Source: Ardenticatenaceae bacterium
Lineage (GTDB): Bacteria > Chloroflexota > Anaerolineae > Promineifilales > Promineifilaceae
Direction: 5' to 3'
DNA: 64,000 bases
Assembly (NCBI GenBank): GCA_020634235.1
Contig: JACKCB010000003.1
Coordinates: forward strand, 62,001-126,000
The notes below the pieces were generated by a model. It was not told where the DNA came from, searched no databases, and was given only the letters and a program-made list of their open reading frames with translations. Both the position numbers and the translations under genes were made by a program. Of this stretch, positions 42,510 to 51,012 are shown in pieces; position 1 is the stretch's first letter; each line of letters begins with the position of its first letter.

Positions 42510-42872
42510 ATGGCGACGATTTTAATCATTGAAGACGACCCCCTGAACCAGCGCTTGCTGACCCTGATGCTGGAGCGGGAGAATCACAGTATCGTTACCG
42601 CAAACGACGGGCAGGACGCGCTGCGCTGTTTGCAGGAAGTAGCGGTCGATCTGGTGATCACCGATTTTAGTATGCCCAATATGGATGGCGTGACGCTGGT
42701 AAGGCGACTGCGGGCCGATGCGCAGTACCGGCATCTGCCGATTATTGTGTTGACGGCGATTGATTGGGTGCAGCAGCGTTTTGAAAAAAAGGAAGAGGGT
42801 GCGGACCTGTTCTTGACCAAACCTACCAGTTCTCGTGAACTGAAGGCGGCTGTTTCGCGCTATGTAACATGA
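42510..42872 (+). CDS. Single-domain response regulator
   Basis: A 120-residue receiver domain with acidic pocket (IIEDD, residues 7-10), phospho-acceptor Asp52 in VITDFSMPNMDG, conserved Thr in VLTAI and Lys in LTKPTSS. No output domain. Start ATG 42510 is preceded by AGAGGA; the longer frame to 42429 is unsupported. It closes the regulatory block; no histidine kinase is in view. Confidence 0.93.
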   Translation: MATILIIEDDPLNQRLLTLMLERENHSIVTANDGQDALRCLQEVAVDLVITDFSMPNMDGVTLVRRLRADAQYRHLPIIVLTAIDWVQQRFEKKEEGADLFLTKPTSSRELKAAVSRYVT

Positions 42873-43091
42873 GCATTTAGGGGGTGCTGCGGCTCTGGCC
42901 TGGTCCTGGCCCGGGCTGTCTTGGAGCCGAAATATTGTCGCTGCCGTGATTCAGGTTATGCTCAGTGGCTGCCGGTTGTGGTGGCTGCCTGCCTGAACCG
43001 GTTTTATTCCCACAACCGACAGTGTAATAATCGTGAGTGAATATCCAACATGCGCGGTCCGCCCCCGGCCGGGACGGCAGCGGAGGTCACG

Positions 43092-44459
43092 ATGTCTATT
43101 TCGGCAAACATTGCAATAGCACTTGATGAGATTTTGCAGCAGTTACAGGCTGCGCTGGAAGCGGGGGATATCGGCGCGGCCACGGCCCTGATCCAGGGGC
43201 TGCGCCCACCCGACCAGGCTGACCTGATGGCTGAGCTGGCCGACAGTGACCAGACCGCGCTGCTGCCCGCGCTGCCCCCGGCCGAGTCGGCCGACATCCT
43301 GGAGGAGATGGATGATGCGGCGGTGACCGACCTGCTGGCGGCCATGCCGGTGGAAGCGGCGGCGCGCATCATCGACCAGATGGAGCCGGATGAGGCAGCG
43401 GATGTGCTGGGCGAGATGGAGCCGGGCCAGGCGCAATCTTTCCTGGACCGCCTGGAGGACCCGGACGAGATTCGCCCGCTGCTGCTGCACCCGACAGACT
43501 CGGCCGGGGGCTTGATGACTTCCGCTTTCCTGGCGCTGCGGCGGCGCATGACGGCCGCCGAGGCCATCCAGGCCCTGCGCGAATGGCAGCCGGACGATGA
43601 CGACATCAGCTTCCTCTTTGTGGCCGACCGGGTTGGCAAGCTGGTGGGGTTGGTGAGCCTGCGCCGGATTATCCTGGCCCGGCCGGGGGAGATCATCAGC
43701 GACCTGATGGACCCGGAAGTTATTTCGGTGCCGGTGGGGACTGACCAGGAAGCGTGTGCCCAGATTATGGCCCGCTATGACCTGCTGGCGCTGCCGGTGG
43801 TAGACAGCGCGGGGGTGCTGCTGGGCGTCATCACCATTGACGACGTCATGGACGTGTTGGAGGAGGAAGCCACCGAGGACTTCCAGCGCATGGCGGCGAC
43901 CGAGCCGTTGGACCGGCCTTACCTGGACACCAGCGTGCTCACCATCACGCGTAAGCGGATTGGCTGGCTGCTGCTGCTGTTCCTGACCGAGACGCTGACC
44001 GGCAGCGTGCTGCGCCATTTTGAGGGGGAGCTGCAAGCGACAGTGGCCCTGGCCTTTTTTGTGCCCCTGCTCATCGGCACGGGGGGGAATGCCGGCTCGC
44101 AAACCACCAGCACCATTATCCGTGCCCTGGCGGTGGGTGACCTGCGCCTGGAGGATGCGCTGCGCGCCTTCTGGCATGAGCTGCGCATTGGTTTGCTGTT
44201 GGGAACGGGCATGGCGATTATCGCCTACGGCCGGGCGCTGCTGTGGGGGACGGGCAGTGACGTGGCCCTGACGGTGTCTATCGCCATCTTCTGCATTGTG
44301 GTGTGGGCGAATGGGCTGGGTTCGCTGCTGCCCATTCTGGCGGCCCGGCTGAGGATTGACCCCACGGTGATCTCTGGCCCGGCGATGAGCACGGTGGTGG
44401 ACGCCACCGGACTGTTCATCTATTTCACGGTAGCTGGTATTTTCCTGGCGACGATGTGA
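43092..44459 (+). CDS. mgtE: Magnesium transporter MgtE
   Basis: A 455-residue Mg2+ channel: N-terminal superhelical domain (about 1-130, LPPAESADILEEMDDA), CBS pair (about 135-255, including the DVMDVLEEEATEDFQRM end) that senses cytosolic Mg2+, and five transmembrane helices with PLLIGTGGNAGSQTTSTIIRALA, the ion-pore signature. ATG 43092 follows GGAGG by 5 bases. The gene stands alone. Confidence 0.95.
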   Translation: MSISANIAIALDEILQQLQAALEAGDIGAATALIQGLRPPDQADLMAELADSDQTALLPALPPAESADILEEMDDAAVTDLLAAMPVEAAARIIDQMEPDEAADVLGEMEPGQAQSFLDRLEDPDEIRPLLLHPTDSAGGLMTSAFLALRRRMTAAEAIQALREWQPDDDDISFLFVADRVGKLVGLVSLRRIILARPGEIISDLMDPEVISVPVGTDQEACAQIMARYDLLALPVVDSAGVLLGVITIDDVMDVLEEEATEDFQRMAATEPLDRPYLDTSVLTITRKRIGWLLLLFLTETLTGSVLRHFEGELQATVALAFFVPLLIGTGGNAGSQTTSTIIRALAVGDLRLEDALRAFWHELRIGLLLGTGMAIIAYGRALLWGTGSDVALTVSIAIFCIVVWANGLGSLLPILAARLRIDPTVISGPAMSTVVDATGLFIYFTVAGIFLATM

Positions 44460-44651
44460 GGCGCAGGGCCGGTGGTTTCGTTTGGGCGGGCGTTTTTTGG
44501 CCAATTGGGTGGGGGTAGCGCCCGGCCGGGGTCGACTTGCAGAAGGCGAAAGCGCGGCAAGTCGCTATTCCGACTTCGCAGGCAAGCTGTTAGAATGGGG
44601 CTATGTCCGGTTTGTCCCCCAAAATCCCACTGAGTTTGTAGAGGAACGGAG

Positions 44652-45674
44652 ATGCGCAAGCGTATTTACATCGCCTATACTGGCGGCACCATTGGCATGC
44701 AGCGAATTAATGGCAGCTATGAGCCGGTGCCTGGCTCGCTGCAAGAGCAGATGGCGGCTATTCCCGCTTTTCACCACCCCAGCCTGCCCGAGTACACCAT
44801 CCAGCAGTATGACCCGCTGCTCGATTCTCCCAACATGACGCCGGCCGATTGGTCGACGATTGCCGGCGATATTTGCCAGCGGTACGACGAGTATGATGGG
44901 TTTGTGGTCTTGCACGGTACCGACACGATGGCCTACACGGCTTCGGCGCTGGCTTTTATGCTGGAAGGGTTGGGCAAAACGGTCATCCTGACCGGGTCGC
45001 AGGTGCCGCTGTGCGAGATTCGCAATGACGCCCAGAATAATCTCATCACGTCGCTTATCCTGGCCGCGGCCGACAACGTGATCCCGGAGGTGTGCCTCTT
45101 TTTTCACAACCAGCTCCTGCGCGGCTGCCGGGCGGTGAAGGTGCACGCTACCGGCTTTAATGCGTTCAGTTCGCCCAATTATCCGCCGTTGGCCCATGTG
45201 GGTTCGGAGATTGAGATTAACCAGCGGCTGGTGCGCCGGCCCCGGCCGGGGACGGACGAGATGCACTTCCAACCCATCACCACCCCGGAAGTTGGCGCGC
45301 TGCGGCTTTTCCCCGGCATTTCGGCGGGCGTGCTGGAGAACATTCTGCGACCGCCGCTGCGGGGCCTGGTGTTGGAGACGTATGGCGCGGGCAACGCGCC
45401 CACCCGTGACCGGGCGATGCTGGATGTGCTGGCCGAGGCCACCGGCCGGGGCGTGATTATCGTCGATTGCACCCAATGTTTGCATGGGGCGGTGAAGCTG
45501 CACAAATACGCTACCGGGGCGGCTCTGGCCCGGGCCGGCGTCATCAGCGGCTACGACATGACCGCCGAAGCAGCGCTGACCAAGCTGGCCTACCTGCTGA
45601 GCAAATACAGCGACCCGCACCAGGTGATGACCGAGATGCAGCGGAACCTGCGCGGCGAGCTAACAACAGGCTGA
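44652..45674 (+). CDS. ansA: L-asparaginase, type I (cytoplasmic)
   Basis: A 340-residue hydrolase. First catalytic motif YTGGTIGM (residues 9-16), second HGTDTMAYTASAL with Thr-Asp, and a conserved Lys downstream. No signal peptide, matching the cytoplasmic type I enzyme. A TTCCGA/TAGAAT pair about 60 bases upstream could be the promoter, though the -35 is weak. It deaminates Asn to Asp and ammonia. Confidence 0.93.
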   Translation: MRKRIYIAYTGGTIGMQRINGSYEPVPGSLQEQMAAIPAFHHPSLPEYTIQQYDPLLDSPNMTPADWSTIAGDICQRYDEYDGFVVLHGTDTMAYTASALAFMLEGLGKTVILTGSQVPLCEIRNDAQNNLITSLILAAADNVIPEVCLFFHNQLLRGCRAVKVHATGFNAFSSPNYPPLAHVGSEIEINQRLVRRPRPGTDEMHFQPITTPEVGALRLFPGISAGVLENILRPPLRGLVLETYGAGNAPTRDRAMLDVLAEATGRGVIIVDCTQCLHGAVKLHKYATGAALARAGVISGYDMTAEAALTKLAYLLSKYSDPHQVMTEMQRNLRGELTTG

Positions 45675-45680
45675 AAACTG

Positions 45681-45709
45681 TTGCCCGGCGGAGCAAAATC
45701 GGTTATAAT
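45681..45709 (+). promoter_or_regulatory. Promoter of the Fur-family gene
   Basis: TTGCCC (45681-45686), 17-base spacer, perfect TATAAT (45704-45709), 42 bases before the ATG. Confidence 0.75.
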
Positions 45710-45724
45710 TTGGAATGATTATAA
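45703..45724. promoter_or_regulatory. Inverted repeat overlapping the -10, candidate Fur/PerR-type operator
   Basis: TTATAAT (45703-45709) and ATTATAA (45718-45724), perfect 7-base inverted arms with an 8-base spacer. Each arm equals a half of the PerR box, but the spacing is wider than the usual one base. The position fits autorepression by the gene downstream. Confidence 0.5.
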
Positions 45725-45750
45725 AGTAATAACCAATCTAAGGATTGAAG

Positions 45751-46209
45751 ATGACGACTGATGGGGATGAACTGCTGGCAGAGCGACTGAAAGAACATGG
45801 ACTGCGGGTGACGCCGCAGCGGCTGGCAATCTACCGTGCCCTGGTGGCTACGGCGGAGCACCCAACGGCCCAGATGCTGTATGAGCGGCTGCAGCCGGCG
45901 CTGCCCTCTCTGAGCCAGGCCACGGTGTATAACAGCCTGCAAGCCCTGGTGGCTTGCGGCCTGGTGCACGAATTGGGCGATGCCGGCGATGGGGCGCTGC
46001 ATTACGACGCCGACCTCAGCCCGCATCTGAACCTGGTCTGTACCCGCTGCCACCGGATTGAGGATTTCTTTGATCCGTCGCTGGCGTTGGTGGACAGTGC
46101 GGTGAACAGCACGTCGGGCTACCGGATTATGGGGGCGCGGCTGGTTTATTATGGCTTGTGCGCGGCTTGCCAGGCCGCCCCGGCCGGGGCAGCATCCACT
46201 GCGCCCTAG
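45751..46209 (+). CDS. Fur-family metalloregulator
   Basis: A 152-residue repressor: winged helix LKEHGLRVTPQRLAIYRAL with recognition region SLSQATVYNSLQAL, then a dimerisation half with CTRC and CAAC (two CxxC pairs for structural zinc) and metal ligands such as HYDADLSPHLNLVC. The ATG at 45751 follows AAGGA. The metal (Fe, Zn or peroxide sensing) is not decidable by eye, but the adjacent metal-transport P-type ATPase favours a metal role. It probably regulates itself through the inverted repeat at the promoter. Confidence 0.9.
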   Translation: MTTDGDELLAERLKEHGLRVTPQRLAIYRALVATAEHPTAQMLYERLQPALPSLSQATVYNSLQALVACGLVHELGDAGDGALHYDADLSPHLNLVCTRCHRIEDFFDPSLALVDSAVNSTSGYRIMGARLVYYGLCAACQAAPAGAASTAP

Positions 46210-46269
46210 CAATTTGGTCGTTTGTCAGCTTTTTTCATGTGTAATGGCACTTGGGAAAAGCGGCCCGGC

Positions 46270-46292
46270 CGTGCAAAATGCGAGCGTGCACG
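46270..46292. promoter_or_regulatory. Inverted repeat upstream of the P-type ATPase
   Basis: CGTGCA and TGCACG separated by 11 bases, 24 bases before the ATG. A possible operator for a metal regulator. Confidence 0.3.
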
Positions 46293-46315
46293 CAAATTTC
46301 GGAGATTGATTGTTT

Positions 46316-48700
46316 ATGAGTGAATTATCGCTGGGGAAGACGAAAGCAACCGCGCAAGCAGACGAAGATGAAAGCTGCCTGGACGTCTTTGGTGGCGTTT
46401 TGGATGAGGAGCCGGGTATTTTGGCGCTGCGCCTGGACACCAACAAAGAGGAGGTGGCGCTGGTTTACGACCCGCAGCAGGTGCCGGCCGAGGCGGTGCT
46501 GCACGTAGCGGAGACGATGGGGCCGCAGCTGCAAGAGCGGTGGCAGACGTGCGTTTTGCGCGTGGGGCGCACCGGCGGGCGGGCGTGTGAGACTTGCGCG
46601 GCGGCCCTGGAATCGAAGCTGCAAGAGATGCCGGGCGTTCGCCGGGCGTCGGCCAGCTATTTGGGCGGCGTGCTGTCGGTGACGTATGATGAACAACTGC
46701 TCACGGAGACGCATATTACCGAGCGCGTGGCGCAGTTGGGCGTGCCGCTGCGCAAGCCGGCGGAGGAGGTGCGGCCTACGACCATCCCCGGCCGGGTGCG
46801 GGCCTATCTCACCAGCGACCGGCTGGAGCTTATCTTCACCGTCGTCACCTTCTTCACCATGTTTGGTGGGCTGATTGCCCACAACCAGGGCGCGACGACG
46901 CTGGGGCACATCCTCTATGCCGTGGCCTACGTGGCCGGCGGCACCTATGGCCTGCGCGCCGGGCTGGAATCGCTGCGCCAGCTCACCATCGACGTAGACT
47001 TGCTGATGATCCTGGCGGCGGTGGGCGCGGCCATTGTGGGCGCGCCCTTTGAAGGGGCGATGCTGCTGTTCCTCTTCTCGCTGTCTAACGTGCTGCAAAA
47101 CTATGCCCTGGACCGCACCCGCAACGCCATTCGGGCGCTGATGGCCCTCCGGCCGGAGGAGGCCCAGGTGCGCCGCGGTGACCGGGTGGTGACGCTGCCC
47201 CTGGACCGGGTGCGCATAGGGGATCGGATGATGGTCCGGCCGGGGGAGCGCATTGCCCTGGACGGGGTGATTATCGAGGGCAGTACCAGCGTGGACCAGG
47301 CGGCCATCACCGGTGAGTCCATCCCCGTGCCCAAGAGCGTGGGCGAGACCGTGCTGGCCGGAACCATCAACCAGACCGGCGCGTTGGAAGTGGGCGTGAC
47401 CAAGCTGGCCAAAGACTCCACCATTGCCAAGCTGATCCAGATGGTGGAGGAGGCGCAGAGCGAGAAGGCCAAGACCCAGCGCTTCATCGACAAGGCCGAG
47501 CAATATTACGCCCTGGGCGTGATCGTTATGACCGCCCTGGCCTTCCTCATCCCGGCCGTGCTGTTGGGCGAGGCGTTCGGCACCGCCTTTTACCGGGCCA
47601 TGACCCTGATGGTGGCTGCCTCCCCGTGCGCCATTGTCATCAGCACCCCGGCCACGGTCCTTTCGGCCATTGCCAATGGGGCGCGGCGCGGCGTGTTGTT
47701 CAAGGGTGGGGCCTACGTGGAGCAGGCGGCCGAGATCAAGGTGGTGGCCTTCGACAAAACCGGCACGCTGACCTCGGGGCAGCCGCAAGTGACCGACGTG
47801 TGGGTGGTGGATGAGGCGGCCATTGGCGAGCAGGAGCTGCTGTTGTTGGCCGCGGCCGTTGAAGTGCGTTCCGAGCACCCGCTGGCCCAGGCGATTGTGA
47901 CCACGGCCCACGGCCGGGGACTGACCCTGCCGGATGTGGTTGCCTTCCAATCGGAGACAGGCAAGGGGGTACGGGCGATGGTGGAAGGGCGGCACGTGGC
48001 CGTGGGCAACAGGCGCTACTTCGAAGCTTTTGAGACGCTGAACATGGCCCCGGCTGTGCGGCAGGTGGATTTGCTGCAAGACCAGGGCAAGACGTCGGTG
48101 ATTGTGGCCGAACTGCTGGACGGCGAGAAGGCGCTGCCTCTGGGCGTCATTGGCATTGCCGACGTGGTGCGGCCTGATGCGCCGGCGGTGGTGCAGCGGC
48201 TAAAGGCGTATGGTGTGGAGCACGTGGTGATGCTGACGGGTGATAACCAGCGCGTGGCCCAGGCGATTGCCGCCCAGGTGGGCGTGGACGAGTTTTTTGC
48301 CGATCTGCTGCCGGAAGACAAGATGCAACTGCTGAAGGATCTGGCCCGGCGGTATGGGCCGGTGGCGATGGTGGGGGATGGGGTGAATGATGCGCCGGCG
48401 CTGGCCACGGCCGACATCGGCATTGCCATGGGCGCGGCCGGGACGGATGTGGCCATGGAGACGGCGGACATCGTGCTGATGGCCGACGATTTGCAGAAGA
48501 TCCCTTACGTCATTGCCCTGAGCCGCAAGACGCGCAAGACGCTGGTGCAGAACCTGGTGTTTGCGATGGGGATGATTGTGGTGCTGATTTTGGCTGTTCT
48601 GGGCTTTAACCTGGCGCTGCCGCTCAGCGTGATTGGCCATGAAGGGAGCACGGTGCTGGTCTCGTTGAACGGCCTGCGCATGTTGGGCTTTAAGGAGTAA
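46316..48700 (+). CDS. Heavy-metal P1B-type ATPase
   Basis: A 794-residue exporter. The N-terminus has two ferredoxin-like HMA regions; the first lacks CxxC, the second has Cys91 and Cys94 (ACETC). Eight hydrophobic segments include the ion-site AASPCAIVISTP (SPC-type, Zn/Cd/Pb or Co-like transporters). TGES, DKTGTLTSGQ (phospho-Asp), SEHPLA, and GDGVNDAPALATADIG follow. Start ATG 46316; a TTG two codons earlier is less likely. It is next to a Fur-family gene, so it is probably regulated by metal. Confidence 0.93.
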   Translation: MSELSLGKTKATAQADEDESCLDVFGGVLDEEPGILALRLDTNKEEVALVYDPQQVPAEAVLHVAETMGPQLQERWQTCVLRVGRTGGRACETCAAALESKLQEMPGVRRASASYLGGVLSVTYDEQLLTETHITERVAQLGVPLRKPAEEVRPTTIPGRVRAYLTSDRLELIFTVVTFFTMFGGLIAHNQGATTLGHILYAVAYVAGGTYGLRAGLESLRQLTIDVDLLMILAAVGAAIVGAPFEGAMLLFLFSLSNVLQNYALDRTRNAIRALMALRPEEAQVRRGDRVVTLPLDRVRIGDRMMVRPGERIALDGVIIEGSTSVDQAAITGESIPVPKSVGETVLAGTINQTGALEVGVTKLAKDSTIAKLIQMVEEAQSEKAKTQRFIDKAEQYYALGVIVMTALAFLIPAVLLGEAFGTAFYRAMTLMVAASPCAIVISTPATVLSAIANGARRGVLFKGGAYVEQAAEIKVVAFDKTGTLTSGQPQVTDVWVVDEAAIGEQELLLLAAAVEVRSEHPLAQAIVTTAHGRGLTLPDVVAFQSETGKGVRAMVEGRHVAVGNRRYFEAFETLNMAPAVRQVDLLQDQGKTSVIVAELLDGEKALPLGVIGIADVVRPDAPAVVQRLKAYGVEHVVMLTGDNQRVAQAIAAQVGVDEFFADLLPEDKMQLLKDLARRYGPVAMVGDGVNDAPALATADIGIAMGAAGTDVAMETADIVLMADDLQKIPYVIALSRKTRKTLVQNLVFAMGMIVVLILAVLGFNLALPLSVIGHEGSTVLVSLNGLRMLGFKE

Positions 48701-48712
48701 CGACGCCAGAGT

Positions 48713-48747
48713 GGGCACGCGGCGCGGGTCTGTTACGCCGTGTGCCC
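48713..48747. terminator. Hairpin between convergent genes
   Basis: GGGCACGCGGCG and CGCCGTGTGCCC (11 of 12 pairs), just beyond the P-type ATPase stop and overlapping the end of the creatininase gene. No clear U-run, so termination is uncertain. Confidence 0.4.
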
Positions 48748-49884
48748 CCACAGACCAAAGCCGGCCTGGCGGCGGGCTTCGCGCCGCCGGTGCTGTTCGT
48801 GGATTTCGGCCACGTGGGCCGCTTTTTCGGCGATGGCCGCCTCCAGCCAGAGGCGGCCGTGGGCGGCGGTGGCCAGGCTGCCGGCGCCGTAGGCTCCGGT
48901 GGCGGTGTCGTCGGCCCAGGGGGGATTGGCGACCAGGCTGCCCCCTTCGATCCAATCCATGTCGTAGTTGGGGGTGGCGATGAAGTCGGTTTCGTCGATG
49001 ACGCGGGCCATGTGGGCCAGGTCGGGGCGCAGGTGGAGGATCATGGCTGTTTCTAGTTCGCCGGCGTGGCCCATCCCGCCCCGGCCGGAGCGGCGATGTT
49101 GGGCGATGGCTGGGGCACCGAGGTGGCCGGCGGTGTGCAGCCAGGCGGTGGCGCTGAAGGTGCGGGGGTGGCGTTCGCCGGCGTATTTGACGACGTTGAC
49201 CAGGAAAGAGCAGTTGCCGCCGTGGCCGCTCATCAGGTAGAAGCGGGTGAAGCCGCGGGCGACGAGGGTGTCCAGGATGGCCAGCCAGAAATCCTCGAAG
49301 GCGCGGCCGCCGGCGTTGAGGGTGCCGGCGAAGGCGGCGCGGTGGGTGCTGACGCCGTAGGGGAAGGTGGGCAGGCTGGCGGCTTGCTGCGGCACGGCGT
49401 TGGCGGTGCCCTGGCTGATGGCGTCGATGATCAGGCTGTCGGTGGCCAGGGGCAGGTGGTGGCCGTGCTGCTCGGTGTGGCCGATGGGGATGAGGATCAC
49501 TTTGTCGCGGTCGTGGTCGGTGGGGATGGCCCCGGCCGGGTGGTGCTGGCTGGGGTGGGGGAGGGCAACCCGGCCGGGGCCTAGCCCCAGCTCAATCTCC
49601 GGTGGGGTGAGGGCCAGGACGTGGCTGAAGCCATCCTGGCGCAGGCTGTCCAGCAAGTTGGCCAGCAGCGCCCCCAGCACGCCCTCTGGCACGGCCAGGC
49701 CGCTGCCACGCCAGCCAAAGGGGATGGGCGGCAGCAGCCCGATCTGGGCTGGCTGTTGCAGCGCTTCGGCCAGCGCGGCCAGGGGATAGCCGCTGCCCAG
49801 CGGCAGGACGAGCGGCGTATGGCGGGGCAGGGCGGCCACTTCGGGCCAGGTCAGGTGTTCGTAGGGGAAGAAGGTTGTTATCAT
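48733..49884 (-). CDS. Creatininase-family protein with degenerate N-terminal copy
   Basis: A 383-residue protein. Residues about 128-383 form a creatininase/MftE-like amidohydrolase with LIPIGHTEQHGHHLPLATDS (metal ligands Glu, His, Asp), MSGHGGN and a Glu in GHAGELETA. Residues 1-125 resemble another half-copy (LTWPEVAALPRHTPLVLPLGSG and LLDSLRQDGFSHVLALTP) but lack the TEQHG ligands. Known functions of this family include creatinine hydrolysis and peptide trimming; substrate here is unknown. It is flanked by the attC-like repeats. Confidence 0.85.
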   Translation of the reverse strand: MITTFFPYEHLTWPEVAALPRHTPLVLPLGSGYPLAALAEALQQPAQIGLLPPIPFGWRGSGLAVPEGVLGALLANLLDSLRQDGFSHVLALTPPEIELGLGPGRVALPHPSQHHPAGAIPTDHDRDKVILIPIGHTEQHGHHLPLATDSLIIDAISQGTANAVPQQAASLPTFPYGVSTHRAAFAGTLNAGGRAFEDFWLAILDTLVARGFTRFYLMSGHGGNCSFLVNVVKYAGERHPRTFSATAWLHTAGHLGAPAIAQHRRSGRGGMGHAGELETAMILHLRPDLAHMARVIDETDFIATPNYDMDWIEGGSLVANPPWADDTATGAYGAGSLATAAHGRLWLEAAIAEKAAHVAEIHEQHRRREARRQAGFGLWGHTA

Positions 49885-49978
49885 GTTTTGTGTGCGCCCA
49901 TCCGGCGCAGCGGGTGGCGAATTGCGCGGCTAACGGTCTTGTGGGGCGGTCCAGGTGCGGTCCTTTATGAGATGGCAA

Positions 49979-50058
49979 TGTTAACGGTGAAGATAAGCGG
50001 CCAATCCAGGCCCCGGCCGGGACACCACCCATCTCCAGGTCGGCTTCAGCCGTTAAGT
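49979..50058 (+). repeat. attC-like repeat a
   Basis: About 80 bases with inverted ends: TGTTAAC on the left, GTTAAGT on the right, and inner arms AAGCGGCC and GGTCGGCTT. GTTAAGT fits the integron core consensus GTTRRRY. The loop holds a CCCCGGCCGGG palindrome. The next copy follows with a period of 82 bases. Confidence 0.65.
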
Positions 50059-50060
50059 CC

Positions 50061-50140
50061 GTCTAGCGGTGAGGATAAGCGGCCAATCCATGCCCCGGCC
50101 GGGATACCACCCATCTCCAGGTCGGCTTCAGCTGTTAAGT
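50061..50140 (+). repeat. attC-like repeat b
   Basis: A second copy, nearly identical to repeat a through most of its length: GTCTAGC on the left, arms AAGCGGCC and GGTCGGCTT, and GTTAAGT (50134-50140) on the right. Repeats a and b differ by a handful of bases. Confidence 0.65.
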
Positions 50141-50142
50141 TC

Positions 50143-50215
50143 GTCTTGCGGTGCAGACAAGCTGCCAATCCCGGGACACCCCACAACTGCAGGTCAGCTT
50201 CTTCAGGTGTTAGAC
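50143..50215 (+). repeat. attC-like repeat c
   Basis: A diverged third copy: GTCTTGC on the left, inner arms AAGCTGCC and GGTCAGCTT, GTTAGAC on the right. The left end pairs with the right end at 5 of 7 positions. The right arm carries one extra base, as in the extrahelical base of attC sites. Confidence 0.6.
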
Positions 50216-50412
50216 GGCTGTTGGCCGCCCCAGCCCCCGTCATGTAATGCGGAGGCAAATTGGGGAATGTCAAGTTTGTCTAACGGCCAGCGTTAGTGGT
50301 TTGCGGGCGGCCTGGGGAAATGCCTGAGAGCAGAAAGAAGCCGAAGCCAGAAAAATGCTTATTGATCGCGCAGACTTCCGCAAATCCACTGCACGCTTTG
50401 TTAACCCGCTTC

Positions 50413-51012
50413 TCATGGAAAGAAACCTGTGTAATCAACAACATGAAGCCCAACTTGGTCGGCTATTATCTGTGCGTTTGTACCCGATGGACACTTAACT
50501 GCTTTTTCAAGACTGTCTACAGGGGAAATAATGATTTGACAATCACTAGCGTTTTGCGGGTCTCCAAAACCTGCCCAATAAGTCAGCACCATATTTTCGC
50601 CAGGATGCCGCATTGTTGTATTGTTATTTTTGTTTGAGTAAACCCACACAACAGGTCCCGCTTGTTTCCAATAGGCAGCGTCGCCACCGACTATTCTCGC
50701 CAGTGATTCAGGAGATGCAGATTCGCTATGAATTAGAATGGGGCTTTGTGTAGGTACTGGCGGTATTGCAGGTTGTAGTACAACGGATTGAGTATTTGCT
50801 GCTTGATTTTGCGGAGTATCAGTTGCAGATGGAATAATCACAATAGGCTCTTGCGTTGGGACAATCGTTGATGTGGGAATTTCAAACTCAACACCACCGA
50901 CGGTGACTCTTGTCGGCGTTGCCCGAATGACAAACAGAAAAATCACAGTAATGACAATGCCGATGGTAATTCCCACTCCAAGAATGGTGAATACATTTTT
51001 GACTTTTTCCAT
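50413..51012 (-). CDS. Hypothetical membrane-anchored protein
   Basis: A 199-residue protein: transmembrane helix at about 8-30, a Thr/Pro/Gln-rich linker, then a domain of about 90 residues with a Cys pair (DCQIIIS and VKCPSG). AT-rich with codon use unlike neighbours outside the island. ATG 51012 follows a ribosome site (GAAAG). It lies between repeat c and the 127-bp attC-like element, so it may be a cassette gene. Function unknown. Confidence 0.7.
   Translation of the reverse strand: MEKVKNVFTILGVGITIGIVITVIFLFVIRATPTRVTVGGVEFEIPTSTIVPTQEPIVIIPSATDTPQNQAANTQSVVLQPAIPPVPTQSPILIHSESASPESLARIVGGDAAYWKQAGPVVWVYSNKNNNTTMRHPGENMVLTYWAGFGDPQNASDCQIIISPVDSLEKAVKCPSGTNAQIIADQVGLHVVDYTGFFP

Larger units (their letters stand above)
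49885..50412. other. Intergenic left flank of the attC-bearing island
   Basis: A 528-base gap. It contains three tandem attC-like repeats of about 80 bases (49979-50215) and a small perfect hairpin CTAACG-GCCAG-CGTTAG (50280-50296). GC content drops sharply near 50330, where the island begins. No gene is called. Confidence 0.7.

Noticed and set aside
43143..44504. Minus-strand open frame of 453 codons opposite mgtE
   Set aside because: Shadow; mgtE motifs are intact on the plus strand.
46325..48079. Long minus-strand open frame (584 codons) opposite the P-type ATPase gene
   Set aside because: It is a GC-driven shadow: His/Arg/Gly-rich with no domain, while the plus strand carries every P-type ATPase motif.
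49929..49935. GGCTAAC left of the tandem repeats as another attC core
   Set aside because: The following sequence does not fold back on it.
49979..50215. CRISPR array
   Set aside because: The repeats abut with almost no spacer, are about 80 bases long, diverge between copies and have internal inverted arms; no cas gene is present.
50296..50637. Plus-strand frame of 113 codons in the island
   Set aside because: It overlaps the more plausible minus-strand membrane protein, has no ribosome site and shows no recognisable content.
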